A DNA stretch of 64,000 bases from Adlercreutzia mucosicola DSM 19490 (GTDB lineage: Bacteria; Actinomycetota; Coriobacteriia; Coriobacteriales; Eggerthellaceae), in the NCBI RefSeq assembly GCF_000422625.1, contig NZ_AUGK01000005.1:62001-126000 (forward strand), in the 5' to 3' direction. The position numbers and the translations under genes were made by a program. The notes beneath the pieces are model-generated. The model was not told the DNA's origin and made no database searches. It saw only the letters and a program-made list of their open reading frames with translations. Below, piece after piece: positions 1 through 15,000 of this stretch. Numbering within the stretch: the first letter of the stretch is position 1; the number at the start of each line of letters is the position of its first letter.

Positions 1-3000
1 CCACGGTGTTGTTCACGCAATCCTGGAACAGCAGGGCGCGGGTGGCCGTGGCGCTCATCCCCTTGGAAATGGTGATGGTCACCGCACCGCGGTGGTCGCG
101 GTCCACGGAATAGGCGCCGTCGCGCTTCACGCTGATCACCGCGCCGGCGGGCACGGCGGCCGCATCCCCCACGGGGTCGCTCTCGGCCTCCACCACGCCC
201 AGGGTGCGGTCCACGGTGTAGCCCAGGCCCTCCAAGTCGGCGATGGCGGCATCCAGCTCCCAGCCGCGGTACTTCGATGCCAGCTCCTCCACTTCCAAGG
301 CGTCGGGGCTCTTGCCCGACGACACCGTCATCTCAATCTGGGCCGGGTGCGCCACGGCGGGCTTGGGCACGATGCCGTCCACGTACTTGTCGGCCTCGTT
401 ATCGGGCTCGGGCAGGGGCGCGTTCGTGTCGGGGTTCACGTAGCCGGGCTGGTACTCGGGCTTCAGCGTGCCCTCCACGGCCGGCTCGGTGAAGGCCTCG
501 GTGATCACCTTGTAGTCCATCACGTCGCCGGCGGCCACCACGTCGCTGAAGGCCATAGTGATGGTCTTCACCTCGTAGCCGGTGTAGGTCTCCTCGCCCA
601 CCGTATAGGTGGCCCTCGGCAGGGCCTCCAGGGCCTCGGCCTGGGTCATGCCGCGGAAATCGGCGAAGCGGTCGGGGCCGCGGGAGATGACCACGCTCAC
701 GGTGCCCTGGGTCTGCGGAGTGCTGCCGTCGTCGCTCATCACCGGCTCGGTCAGCTTCACGGCGCTGATGATGGTGCCCGCCTTGCTGTCGCTGTAGGCA
801 TAGGTGATATCGGCGTCGTTGATGACGAAGTTGAACTCCTTCAGGGCCTCGCGCGCAGCCTCCAGGGTCTTGCCCACCTGATCGGCGGCCTCGTCCACCA
901 CGGGCTCCTCGCCCCGCGACACCACTACCTTCACCACGGCCTTCGAAGCCTCGGTAGCCTCGCTCACCTTCTCGGCGGAGATCACGTAGCCGGCCTGCAC
1001 GCCGGGCACCAGGCGGTACAGCTGCTTGCCCGCCTGCACGGCGGTCGTGGGATCGGCCACCTCCACATAGGTGGTGTTGCCGCTGTCGGTGTCCACCACG
1101 GCCTCGTACAGGGTCTCCCCCGCGTTGCCCGTGCCGTCCACGACCTGGTAGGTGGCGCTGCTGTACTCGTAGGTCACCTGCAGCTCGTAATCGAGATTAC
1201 GCAGAATCCACTTGGCCGTTTCCTTGTCGGCCTCGGTGGGCGCGTACAGCTCGCCCTGGGCGCCCTCCTCGGGTGCCGGGCCGCGGGTCGACTGCCACCA
1301 GGTCAGGGTGCCCTCTTTGTCCTGTTCCACCACGGCGGCGTAGTAAACCGTTTTCTTCTTACCGTTCTCGGTAATCTCCTGCTTGATATACAGCTGGGTG
1401 CCCTTGGTCTCCCCCGCCCCGTTCTGGGTGCTCACCAAGTCCTCGGTGGCCACGGCCACATAGCCGTCGTGGATGCGGTAGAACACCGTGTCACCGGCGG
1501 GAGCGTCAACACTGCCGTCCTCATTGGTGCGGAACATCAACGTGCCGTCCTCAGCGCGGGTGAGGACGGCCTCCAGGTAGGTGCCGTCCTCCATCTTCAC
1601 GTAGGCCTGCTGCGGCGTGGGCGCCGGGTTCTCCGGGTCGGTGGAAGTGGTGGTCACGTAGGCGTCGATGTCCGCGGCGTCGATGGCGGCGTAGCCGTCG
1701 TTCACCAGGTTTTGGTTGAAGCGGAAGAACTTCTGGGCGCTGCCGTCAACGGCCACCACGGGCGCATCGGCCGTTTCCTCGTACTTCGTGCCGACGACCT
1801 TGTCCACTTCGCTCTTGTTGGCGTCGTCCATCTCGTGGTTCTTGTCGTTCACGGTCTCGCCGGAATCCACGTCGGCGTAGGCGGTGCGGCTGACGGTATC
1901 GAAGTACATCTTCGACACGAAGATGAGCGAGCGGTCCTGGCGCGTGAGGGTGTAGGCATCCTCGGTGTTGTTCACCACCTTGTCGCCGTTGCCCATCACG
2001 CCGCCGCTGATGGCAGGCAGGTCGAGCGGGGCCTCACGGAACGAGTCTAAATGATTATATGTTTTAACATTGATGCAGCGGGACGTCTCGAAGTTGCTGT
2101 CGGTGTAACCCTGGATGAGCACCGTCTGCTTGTCGATGCCGCCGGCCGTGTTGTTGGCGTTCTTGGCGCAGTCCTCGGCCATGTTCTTCCACGCGTACAG
2201 CTGGAAGAGCGTGGGCACTTCAATGCCCATATCGTACACCTGCTGCTCGGTCAGCGAGAAGCTGCCATCGCCGTTCAGCGGGATGCGCAGCTTCTTCACG
2301 GCCTTACCGCCCACGGTGGCATCGGCCACGGTGAAACCGTGCTTGGTCAGCGTGGCGGCATTCAGCACCGTCTCGTTGATGCCTGCGGCACCCCGGGCCT
2401 GCAGCACCGATTCGCCCGTGGCGGCGCCGGTGGTGTATTCCAGCTCGAAGCCGGCCAGCACCTTCTTGCCGCCCTCCTCCTTGTAGTAGGGCCACAGCAC
2501 GGCCTTGGCGCGGGCGTTGGCGTAGGGATCGCTCGTGAAGCTGGTCTTTGAGGCCTCGGCCACCTGGGCCGGCGAGTAGCCGAAGATGCGGATCTTGCCC
2601 ACCGACTCGTCGGGGAAGCACTTCAGGTAGTTCCGCGAGATGCTGTAGCTAATGGGATGGAAGCCCGTGTACATGTTCTTCACGGAATTGGCGATGGCGC
2701 CCTTGTCGGTCTTGATGTCGCGCTCGTAGTCGATGGGGAACGTGATGTTCACATCGGTGTCGTCCAGCTTCGACACGGCGGATTCATTCTTCAGGTTCGC
2801 CCAGAAGTTGAAGGTCTTGCCGTAGGGCACGCTTACCTCGGTGCGGTTGCCGTCGGAGGCGTAGGTGGACGACTCGCCGCCCACCGTGGCGTTGGTGTAG
2901 TTGTCGCGACTGCCGTAGCGCACATAGGAGTGCACCTCCATATAGGGGCGCGCCACGGAAAGGGCGGCGCACTTGCGCACGGTGTCGTACGTGAACTGGG

Positions 3001-6000
3001 CGCTGCTCTGTGAGGTCTGGTCCTTCTCGGCGGTGTTCAGGGCGCTGTTGTCCTGCCAGTCGCTCGTGCGGCTGCCGCGGGAGTCGTAGTCGCCCTTCTG
3101 CTTCAGGAACAGGCGCGCGTGCAGGGTCTGGTTGTGCGGGTAGTAATGGTTGTAGTAGTCATTGCCGCCCGAGGAGTAGGAGTAAGTGCGGTAGCCGTTC
3201 ACGCAAGGCGTGAGTGTCTTGTCGGTGGCGTTCAGGAAGCCGGCTGCACTCCAGTTGTTGTTGTTCACGTTGGAGGTGTTGTAGGCGGCGGTGTTGCCCA
3301 CCGAGTTGTACCAGTCGGCCTTGCCCCGGGCCTTCACCGTCAGCATGCCCAGATCATCGGCCGCGCTCTCGCGCTGGCCGTTGTTGGCGGCGGTGGCAGG
3401 CAGCTTGCCCGCGGCGCCGGTGGCGTCGGTCTGGGTGCTGCTCACCTTGCTGGCGCGCCACGAGGGCTCCAGCGAGTCGTACTGGAAGTCCACCTGGTAC
3501 AGGTAGCAGTCAGTCACCTTGTAGGCCAGGGAGTTCACCGTGGTGGGACCGGTGTAGTCGGCGCGGTTCGGCATCGTGGCGGTGCTCTTGAAATCGTTTG
3601 CAGCCGTGGCGAGGCCCACGGGGATGTACTCCTCGCGCGTTTTGTCGATGCCCAGGGTGTTCACCACGCTGGTGCCCCATACGGCATTGAAGTCGATCTC
3701 GTAGGAACCATCGGTCTTGGCCGTGAGGATGCTGGAATTCGCCGGCACCTTCAGGATGAACTTCTCGCCGTTGGGCTGGTAGAAGGTAAGGTCCACGCTG
3801 GTCAGCGCGCCCATGGTCTTCAGCGCCTTCGAGATGGTCAGCGCATCGGTCTTGAAGCCGCGCACCACGCCGCGGTAGGCGTACAGCCCGTTGGAATCAA
3901 GATCGTCGTCGGCATAGCCGGGCACAAGCATGTTCTTGGCCTTCATGCCCACGCTCTCGAAGCGGATGGAGAGCGTGGTCTTGTCGGCGCGGGCGCGGGT
4001 GGTGTTGCGCAGGGTGAACTCGTAGCCGCCCGCCGACTTGTTGGCCAGGGTCACCACGGCCTGGTTCGACGACAGCGTGTCGTTGGTCACGTACTCGTTG
4101 GCCTTGTTCACGCTGTCGGCGCTCGTAGCAGGGCGCGAGGCGGCCGCCTTGATGGCCGAGGCCTCCGAGGCGCCGGCGTACTTGATGATATCCAGTTTCT
4201 TCTCGCTGGACCGGTCGATGTTGCCGTAGAAGCTGGACAGCGGGAAGTAGTACATGGTGGACGACGTCTGCTCGTTGAAGCTGGCGTTGCGGTCGCCCAC
4301 GGTAAGGGTGTTGAAGCCGGTGATGGGGGTAGTGGGAGTGCCGTGGGTCTGCACGTCGCCATAGATGCGGGCGGTGAGGCTCGTGTTGGTGCCCACCACC
4401 GCTGGGTTGTCGGTGGCCTTCAAGCCGTCGGTCGGATAGGTCTCGTACAGCTCGGCGTTCATGGTGTTGTACACCAGACGCACGTTCGCGATGTCGTCCA
4501 GCTTGCCCTGGGTGTTGGGGTTCAGCTTGATGTTCACGCCGCCGGCGGCCACCAGGGCCTCCAAGTCGTCGATATTCAGCGGCAGGCTGAGGGTGGCCTC
4601 GTGCTCGGAGGCGTTCGCCGTGGTGGCCTTCGTGGTGTAGGCGATGGAGCTGCCCGAGCGCTTCAGAAGCGCCTCGATGGTGGCATCGTCCAAGGTGACC
4701 ACGGCCACGGGCTTGGTGGCCGACACGAAGGTGCCCGCGGCATCGTTTTTCTGCACCACGATATCGCCGGCCTCGTATTTGCCGCCCGAGGCGGCGGCGT
4801 TGGCGGCCGTGGCCACGAAGCGGCGACAGCTCACGCTGCCGTCGGTGAAGTCAACGCTGCCGGAATGGGGCACGGTGGCGGTGTGGCCGTACAGCCACAG
4901 GGTGCTCACGGTGCCGGCGCGGTTGGTCCAGTGGTAGCTCGTGGTGGTGTCGCTCGCCGGCAGCTTGGCGCGGTTGCGATCGTCGCCGTCGGCATAGCGG
5001 TAGTAGCCGTCGATCTCCAGGCGCTCGCCCATGAAGCCGCGGGTGGCGGTCGTCAGGCCGTCGCTACCCGTCAGCGACATCATGCCGTTCAGGGCCAAGT
5101 CCACATAGCCGTCGGTGGCCGTCGACTTCGAGCGGTTCACCAGAATGTACTCGTACCAGGCGTCCTCCTGGGGGTTGTCGGTGCTGAACACCGGCTTGCC
5201 GTCGGCGCCGATGTTGGCGAAGTTGCCCTCGCCCCAGCGATAGGGCACGTGGGTCACGGTATAGCGCAGCGCGTCGTCGATGACGTTGGTGTTCACCGTA
5301 GCGCCGGCGTTGTTGGTGGTCTGCGTCAGCGGGCGATGGGTGACCAGGTCGGTTTCCAGGTTCTTCTCGGCCGTCTTGCCGCCCGTCCAGTTGAAGAAGG
5401 TCTTCAGCTCGGGCTCGGCGGTCAGCGGCAGCATCTTGGCGAAGTCGCCGTCGATGGTGCGGCTGTTCACGTTGCGGTTCCAGCTCTCGGTCTTGTACTC
5501 GGTGGAGAACTCGCCGTTCAGGGCCATCACCGTAGCACGGGTGGGCACGCCGTACACATCCACGAAGGCCTTGTCGGCAGCCGTCACATTGGCGGCGAAG
5601 CCGGGCAGGTGGAAGGTGACGCCCACCACGTACAGCTCGTCCTTGCACAGGGTGCCGGTGTGGTTCACGCCGTCCTTGTGCTGGCAGTCCTTATCGTGGG
5701 CGAGCCACGCCTCGCGCGGCACGTCGATTACCCACTGGCCGTCCACCTTCTTCACGTAGTTCGCCAGGTTGATGGCCGCGAACTTCGCCGTGCCGTCAGC
5801 GTAGGTGTACACCTGGTTGCCGTCCTTATCGGCCGGGGTGGTGTCGGCGGCGCCGGCCATCTGGTGGATGGGCAGCAGGCTGGCGGGCTTGGTGGCCACG
5901 GTGATGGTCTCGGTGGCGTAGGACCCGTTGCCCTGCACGCGCTGCACCGTCTTGGTGGCGCTGAAGGTAGTGTCGGTGTGGCCCACGGCGTACACGTCCA

Positions 6001-9000
6001 CGGTGGCATCAGCCAGGTACTTCTTCACCTGCTCCTCGGAAAGGGCGTTCAGTGCCGCGGCATCGGCCGTGGGGGCCACGTAGCTGCCCTGCTGCTCGTA
6101 GTCACCGGTGGCCACGCGGCTTGCGGACGCATCCTCGGCCATCTTGCCGGCCAGCAGAGCGGCCACGGCGGCGTTGTTGAAGTACAGCTCGTTGATCTCG
6201 AAGCCGCGCCACTGGCCGTCCACCAGCTCGCCGTAGATGGCGTCGCCGCCGTCGTAGTTGTTGGCGGCGCCGCTCACGGGCACGGCGTGGCCCGCCGAGC
6301 CGGTGGATGTGGTCTCGCCGGTGGTGGTATCGGTGGTGCCCCAGCCCGTGCCCTTGTTGTCGCCCGTCACTTCCTTGGCATCGTACTTCGTGCCGATGGT
6401 GATGCGGGCCGAGTCCATGGCGTAGGACGGCTCGTTGGTCAGCGAGAAGCGCCAGCCGGAGTTCTCGGAGCCCATCAGCGTCTCCAGCGGGGTGTTCGGC
6501 TGGTTCAGCACGCCGTTGGCGCCGGCGTGCACGCCGTCAGGGCTGTACTCCATCTTGGGATAGGCCTGCTCCTCGCCCACCGTCTCGGCGTACAGGTAGG
6601 TATAGCCGGAAATGCGGGGGCGAATGGGGTCGATCTGCGCGCGCAGCGTGGCCGCGTCGTCCAGGTCCATGCCACGACCGATGGTGTCGTTGCCCAGAGC
6701 GTAGCTGTCGGCACGGTGGTCCCACGAGCCGCTCTTGGTGGCATCGGCGTTCACGTCGTGCTGCTGGCGGCCGCCGTTGGGATGGCCAGCGCGGTCCTGC
6801 TCGCCGTAGTTCGTGTTGAAGGTGGAGTGCAGCACCAGGTCCTTCTCGGACACGTCGGTGCGGCCGAGCACGTCGATGGTGGCCTCGGCAGCTTCCTTCA
6901 CGTTGGCGTTGAAGTGGTACATGTCCACGCGCAGCACCGAGAAGTAGCCCTCGTCCCAGGCCTCGGCCGGGATGATCAGGTTGCCGTTCTTATACTCAAC
7001 GCCCGGCACCTTCAGAATCTGCTCCACGGTGAAGGTGTAGGTGCGCACGAAGGTGCCATCGGCACGCTGCACGGTGTCGATGGTGGCGCCAGTGGCCGGG
7101 TCGACCTGAGTCCCTTCGGTGAACAGGGGTTGGTCGGCCTCCCCGTCACCGTCGGCGTCGCCGGAATCGGCCCCGCCTTCCCCAGTGTTGCCCGCCGCCT
7201 TCCTCGTGGACGGGAACACCGTCAGCTTGATGGTCTTGATCGCGTTGCCGCGGCCGTCGGCAAAGCCGTTGCCCGTCATGGCCTGCTGATGCCAGGTGGC
7301 GTTGTCCCACGTTGCGGGATCCCAGGTCATGGCATCGATGAGGCCGCTCGAGAGGCTCACGTACTTCGCGTCGAAGCTGCGCCAGTCGTTGTCGTAGTCG
7401 CTGCGCTCGTCGACGGTGTTCGCCGCGGTGCCGTCGGGCACCTTCTCCTCGGGCATGGCACCCACCTGGATGTAGCTGTCGAACATCTCGTAGGCGCCCT
7501 CGGTGGCCGGGTTCGCCTTATCGTAGACGTAGGAATCGGGATCCCAGGTGGACTTGCCGCCGGTCAGGCCGGTATAGGCGTTGTTTGACTGCGCCACCTG
7601 CGGGTTGGCGTAGTTCGTGTAGGTGAAGCGCCAGCCCGCGCCGTAGTAGCGGAAGTAGGCTGGGGTGGAGTCGTGCAGCTTGTCGTCGGGCACGCTCACC
7701 GAATCGGCACCCAAAGCGATGTTCTTCAAGGGCTCCGCCGCGTCCACGAAGTAGGCCTTCGCGGTCACCTTCTGGCTGGACGCCGGCATGTGCGCGTACA
7801 GATCACCAAAGTCGCGGGTGTTGGTCAGCTCGTTGAAGGTGTTGGCACCGTAGGCGTTGAAGCTGTTGGGGGCCTTGTTGGCACCGGTGTCGTTGCCGGC
7901 GTACAGGTAGTTCCACTCGTCCACATCGTAGGTGGTGCGGAACTCGCTCTTCAGGCGCACGATGTCGTAGTACCAATCCCAGAACTGCACCACGGAATTG
8001 CCGTCGTTGTTCTCCCAACCGTGGTTCTCGCACCAGGTGTCCTTGTACTCCTGGCGCTTGTTCACGTCGGGCGAGTCGATGGCATAGCCGAAGAAGTCCA
8101 CGTAGGCATTGTCGGTGGCCTTCAGCTGCTTGTCGAAGTAGTCGTACTCGATGGTCACGCCGGCCAAGTCGCCGCCGAGCCACTTGGCGCTCGTCAGCTC
8201 CACGTCGCCTGCGGCATTCTTCGTGATAGCACCCAGGGTGGAAGTGGTGTTGCCGTTGTCGCCGGAGTCACCCGTGGAGGTGCCCTCCAGAGGGCCGGTC
8301 GTGGTGGAATCGGGGTTCTCGGGCGTGCCGTCGCCGGGCACGGTGATGGTACCGGTGAGGTCGCCGCCGCTGGTGAACCACGCCTCCACCTGCTCGCCGG
8401 TGTAGGTGGTGCTGAACACCGGGGAGCCCATGACGGCGCCGGCCTCAGTGATGGTGCCGCCCGAGTCGGGCGTACCGTGGAACGAGGCGGCCGTGGCGTC
8501 CTTCACGTACCAGTTGAAGGTGATGGACTTGATGGCGTTCTTCGTGCCGGTCTGGTTGCCCGCCGCGTCGAAGACGGGCTGCTGGCCCGCGTCGAACAGC
8601 GCCTTGGACAGCGTGAGGTGCGTGGTGCGGAAGCCCGCGTTCTGCAGCAGGGCCGGGGCGGCGCTGTTGGACAGCGGCAGGATGTTGCCCAGGGTGACCC
8701 GGGCACCGTGGTTGATGGCGTAGCGCGTGTCGTTGCTGACCACGGCGCGGTAGCCCACGGCCTCGTCGCGCCAGTAGGCCTTCGGCTTCGACTCCCACGT
8801 CACCGAGCGCAGGGCGCTGCCCGTGGTGCCCTGGTTGGCCGAGGAGGTGGTGGCGCGCTTCTGCGGCGCCTCCACGGCGTTGGCGCCCAGCTGATCCAGG
8901 CTGAGGTTCCAGGTGCCAGCGTTGTTGTAGGAGTACATCTCCACCTTCGGGCGCACGGGCTGCAGGGCCACGTTCAGGCGCGCCCAGGTGGTGTAGTTGT

Positions 9001-12000
9001 ACGACGCCTTGCCGCCCACCGAGGCGTCCTTGTACTGGTGGGCCGAGGGATGGTTGGCCAAATTCGCCGTGGTGGGCGAGCCGGCCACCACCGGGTTGAA
9101 CCAGTAGCCGCGGTAGGTGGAATAGGGGTTGTAGGTGGAGTACCCGCTGTAGTTGTTGCTGCCGATAACGGCCGGGTAGTCGTAGTTCTTGATCTGGCTA
9201 TCGTAAATGGTGGTCACCGCGAAGTTGCTGTTCAGCGACGTGATGGAGCCGCGGTTGCTCTGGGCCGCATCGTAGCGGTTCTGGGTGTTGTTGTTCCACC
9301 AGCTGGTCAGCCAGTCCGAGCGGAACGTGGCGTAGATGGTGTTGTTGGCCGCCTGGGAGATGCCCGAGTTGTCCACCCAGCGATAGGTGCCCGTGCCCCA
9401 GAACTCGATGAAGGCGTTCTCAGCGGCGGTGGTATTGGCCTTGAAGTCGCGCAGGTGGGTTTCCACGTTGCGGAAGTAGTGACCGCCCCAGGTCGCCTTG
9501 TTGATGATCACGTTGCCGTCGGCATCGCGGTACAGCGTCACCTCGCCGGCGGCGTTGCGAGCGGTCACCAAGCCGTCCTCCACGGCCACGGTGCTCACCC
9601 AGTCATCACCGGAATAGGGGTTCTCGGCCGTCGTATCGGTGGGATCGGGGGTCACCTCGCCGGCGGTCAGGGCGATCAGGTCGGCGCCCTGCACGGTGAT
9701 ATGCTCGTCGGCCGCGGCATCGTAGACGCGGTAGAACAGCGACAGGTCCACGGGGCGCGAGCGATCGAACACGCCCTTGGACACCACCACGGCGTCGGTG
9801 GTGAAGTTCACGTACTCCCCTGCCTTCACCGCGTTGCCGTCCTCGTCCTTCACCATCTTCTCCACAAAGGGAATGGCCTCAGTAGCGAAGTAGGCCTTCT
9901 TCATGTCGAAGGCGATGTTGGTATTCACCGGATCGTTCTGGGCCTCGTTGCGCAGGGTGAAGCGGAAGCCCGAGCCCTCGTCCTCATAGTAGGCCGTAGT
10001 GGTCTGGGCGCGCTGCAACTTGCTGCCAGTCTGATCGGTGCCGTCGGTGTAGTCGTCGTAGCCCGAATCGGAGGCCGGATGGGTCGAGCGCATGAACGTG
10101 GTGGGCGTGATCTGCTCGTCCGATTCATAGGGACGACCGTAGATCCAGGCCGTGGCGTCACCCGACTGGTACACGTTCGCGCCGCGCCAGTAAGTCTGCC
10201 ACTCGGCCACGCAGCGCTTATACTGAGGACAGCCAGTATTGCCAAAAGCGTATTGAACAAAATCTCCAACGCGCGTATAGCCAGTGATGTGTCCGTAGGG
10301 AGAGCTCGATCCGTTGTTCCACTTGTTAGGCCAAGTCTCCAACTTGTAGTTGGCCACATTTGCACCGTAGGGACGCGTCGGCTCGTCCTTCATGTAGTGC
10401 CAGCCGTCATACTTGTAGGTGCAGCCGAACCAAGTGGACAACGGCATGTCCTTCACGTTGTTGGCCTCGCCCCACAGATCCACATAGGCGTTCTGGCCGT
10501 TCTTGCTGGTGGCGCCGGCATCCACATCGATGTGGCTGAAGCGGATGACCACGTTGGTCACGTATCCCTGACCCCACTCGTCCCAAGGGATGATCAGGTT
10601 GCCGTCGCCGTTGATGAAGCCGACCACGGTGTTGCCATCCTCATCGGTGTAATCGGCCCGGGGCAGCTGCACCACGCCGGTATGGGTCACCAGCGGCGCG
10701 TCGGTGCCCACGGCCCCGCCCACGCGCACCTGATGGGTGATGATATCGCGGGTATCGCCCAGGGCGAAGTACTTCGTCTGCTTCGCCGGCACCGCGGTCA
10801 GAGGACCGGAAGCGGCCAAACCGCGCGGGAAGTACTGGACCTCGATCTCCTTCACATCGGCGGACGCCAACAGGTCGGCCGACAGCATGATGTTCTTCGT
10901 CTGGAAGCCGCGCACCACGTTCTCGTATTCCTCCACGTCGTCGCGGTTGGCCACCAGCTCGTAGGACACGCTGGAGCCTGTGGGCACGAAGCCGTTGTCG
11001 GTGGTGCCGTCGGCGTACTGGTAGTTCTTGCGGTTCGTGGTGCCGATCTGCAGCTCGCTCTCGAACACGGCGCGGCCCGTGTTGCTGAAGCTGAAGCGGT
11101 AGGCTGCGCCGTCCTCGCCCCAGTAGGCCTTCGCGCCCCCGTTGTCGTTCTGGGAGCTCAGGTTCAAGGGAGCCAGATCGTTCATGGCCTCATCGGCGGT
11201 CTTGCCGGCATCGAAGTAGGCCTTAGCCGTCAGCGCCATGTTCGGCATGCCGGCGATGGCGTACAGGTTCGCCTGGTCGTCGGAATAGGTCAGCTCGCCG
11301 TCGGGGCTCACCGCGCCCGGCTTGCCGGCCAGATCCCAATCCTTGTTGGGATAGGTGGCCTTCAGGCGCGAGTCGGCCTGGATGCATACGTAGTAGTTGC
11401 CCACGTAAGCGTTGTAGCCTAGATAGCGATTGTCGATACCGCCGTGATCGCTAGCAATTGGATCACGACCCGACACGCCATAGCCACCGCCCGGGCAGCC
11501 CCACGAGTGGTTCGAACCAATGTGCACAACATCGCGCTGATTGAAGTTAGGGTTATAGTCGCTCGACTCCGCGTGATACGGGTCGGTAGCCAGCGACACG
11601 TTGGCCGAGTCGATGGCGTAGCCGAACACGTCGGCCCAGGCCTTGTCGGCCTCGGTCACATTGGCGTCGATGCGCTTGAAGTGCACCTCGAAATAGTAGG
11701 CGTCGTTGTTCAGCCATTCGATGGCGGGGATGGTCACGTTGCCGCCGTCCCAGGCGCCGTCGCCGTCGGTATCCCAGTACTTCTTCAGCGTGGTATCCCA
11801 GTCCAGCGTGGCCACGGCAGCGCCGGTCACAGCCACCAGGCCGATGTTGCCGCCCACCACGATCTGGTTGTTCGATCCGCTGGGCACCACGTACTGGCCG
11901 TTCAGCTTACCGGAGCCCGAGCCGCTCGCCACCTTGCTGTTCGCGGGGATGTGGCGCACGGTGATGTAGTCCACCTTCGCGTGGTTCAGCAGGCCTTCCG

Positions 12001-15000
12001 ACAGTGTGAGGTCGGTGGCGTGGTACGACAGCGTCTCGTCCAGGGCCTTGCCGAAGCTGTCCCAGCGGGGCACCAGGTTGCCGATGGTCAACTTCGCGCC
12101 CATGTACATGGGGTAGGCCGACTTGTTGGTCACGATGGCGCGGTAGCCGGAATTGCGCTCCTCGCGGTAGGCGATGGGCTTGTCCACCTTGATCTCGCCC
12201 GACACGGCCGGGTACTGCTTGTAATAGTTCTGCGCGAAGTTGGTGCGGTCGGCCACCGAGTTCGACGGGTGATCGTACAACGTCTGCTGGTTCACGTGCT
12301 TCGTGGCCACGTCCGGCGTACCGGGCGCACTCGCGTTGGCCTCATGGCCGTAGGCGCCGATGGCCGAATTCGGGCGCACCGGCGGCAGCACCGCGTGCAG
12401 GGCCACGCTGCTCGTCCAGGAACGGGTCCACTCCTCGATGGCCTGCTTCGTCTTGAACTTGGCGTCCAGCTGGAAGGTGCCGCGGTTGGTGTTCTTGCCG
12501 TGGAACTCCACATAGGCGCCGGTGTTCTCGTTCACCCAGCCGTTGAACTTGGCGTAGTCCAGAAACACGCGGTTCAGATAGCCGCGGCCCCAGGCCTGCC
12601 AGTCGATGATGTAGTTGCCCTCGGCGTCCTGGGACACCACCTTGGTCGCCGTGGGATTGCCCGCCTCGTCGGTGACGAACGCCTCGGCCCAGGCGGGCAT
12701 GGCCGCCGGGGTGGAGGACAGCGTGCCGTCGTCGTTCAGCTCATAGCCGTAGATGCCCTCGATCAGATCCTTCAACTCCAAGCGCAGCGGATCGGAGGCG
12801 TCGGCATCGTCCATCTCGAAGTACTCGATGTAGGCGTCCATCATGTCGCCGGCATAATAGCTCTGCTTCTCATCCAGGCCCGAGGCCTTGCCAGAGAACA
12901 GCTCCTTGGACAGCACCACCTGATAGGTCTGGAAGTCGATGAGGCGCTCCACGCCGTCGGAATGGTCGCGGGCATCCACCAGGCTGTGGTGCGACATGGG
13001 GCCCATGTCCACCGTGGCGCCCAGGCTCATGGCGTATTTGGTGTCGTTGGCCAGGGTGACGCGATAGCCCGACTCGTAGTCGTAGAAGGACTTCTGCTGC
13101 GGGGCCACCACGGGCTTGTTGTTCGCATCAAGCACGGGCTTCTCTTCCAGGCCCGTGGCGCTCTTGGTCAGGATGCCGCGCTTCCAGTCGAGCTGCAGGC
13201 CATCCTGCTCCACCTGGCCGTCGCGGTTCAGGCCGATGAAGTCGGGGTTGAACTGGCCCGCCACGTCGCTCGCGGAATCCAGGTTCGCATAGGCGTCCAC
13301 GATGGGCGTGCCGTTGGCAGGGTACGGCATGCCGTCCACCTTGCCCAGGGAGTCCACGGCCGTGTCCCAGCTGGCCTTCGCGTAGGCCGTGGAGAACACG
13401 GCGCCGAAGGTGAGCAGGTCCTGATTCACGATGGTGCCGTACACGTCCATGTAGGCGTGGTCTTCCTGCTTCAGCCCCATGCCGAAGTTGGTGAAGTACT
13501 GCTCGAAGCCGCGCAGGTAGTTGTTCTTGCCCCACAGCTTGCTGGTCTCCAGGTTGATGATCACGTAATCGTTCACCACGCTGATGCCGGCGTCGGCGAT
13601 CTCGGCGGCGGTGGGACGGGTCTTGGTGCCCGCAGCGAAGGCGGCCTCGTCCTGCTCGGTAAAGGTGTTAGTGGCCGCGCGCAGCAGCAGACCGTCGATG
13701 GTCAGGTACTGCGGCGCCTGGTTCGGATCGGGGTTGGTGGCATCGAAGTACTCCAGCTTCAGGTCAGCCAGCACGCCGCCCTTCAACACGTCCTTCGTCA
13801 CCGAGTTGCCCTCGCCGTCGTCCTCGGTCACCGTGGTGGTCTTCCACAGCGCGGGGCTGATCACCAAAGCCTGGGTGTTGTAGTCGGTACGGCCGTTGGT
13901 GATGAAGGGGATCTTGCGATCCTCGGTCTCGGTGGACGACACGGGAATGCCCGCGCCCTGGGAGTCCTTCAGCACCACGCCGCCCTTGATCACGGCGTTG
14001 CCGATGGCGAAGTTGGAGTCGTTGGACACGTTCACGCGCCAGCCGGTGCCCGGGTCGCCGATGTAGCCCTCGAACACCTTGTCGTTGTTCTGGGTGTCCT
14101 TCTCGATCAGGGGGCGGCAGCCGTCCTGGCTCTTATAGGAGCCCTGGTGGGTGTGGTTCTTGTCGCAGCGAATGGAGCCGTCGGCATTGCGCAGGTACTC
14201 CCAGTTGCCCAGAAGCGCCTCGGCATCGCCGTAGGTCTGGCTCTCGCGCATGCCCTCGGTGACCACCTGCAGGTTGTAGGGGGCCTTGCGGCTCGTGAAC
14301 GACGCCGTGGCCGAGGCCTTCACGTTGCGGCCGCCGAAGGTGGTGGAGTACTTCTCGTAGCTCGTGGTGAACACGCCGGTCATGGCCATGGTGGCCAGTT
14401 CCTCGGGAGTGCCGTTGATCTCCACGTACATCTTCTTGCCCGACAGCTCGTGGGTGCCCTTGAACTGCTCGAATTCGACGCTGATGGAGCTGAAGTACTG
14501 GTTCAGCCACACTTCCGGCGTGAGCGTCACGCCGTTGGGGGTGCCGTCGGCCAAGGTGACGCGATGGGCGTCCAGCATCTTCTGCAATGCCTCGCCGGTG
14601 TAGGTGGTCGGTGTGGTGGTGATGGCGCCGTTGCCCAGCTGCGACAGCGAGCGGATGGTGATGGAGGTGATGGTGCCGGCGTTCAGCAGGTCCTCCGACA
14701 GGCCCACGCAATCGGTAGTGAAGCCCGCGGCCTCCTGGTTGCCGTTCACGTCGTTGCGGGTGAACATGTCGCCCACGGTGAACGTGGCTGGGTCCATCAT
14801 GGAGTTGTCGCCATTGCCCAGGGTGAAGCGCCAGCCCGCGCCCGAACGGGACAGGATGGGCTGCACATCCGGATCGCTGGAGCTGATGGCGCTCTTCGGG
14901 TCGTACAGCTGGCTGGCCATGGCCACGGCCGTGGCCGACACGGTGGGCTTCGGCGGCGTCCAGGTGCGATCCTGCAGGAAGGTGGCGGTGGACTGCTCGG

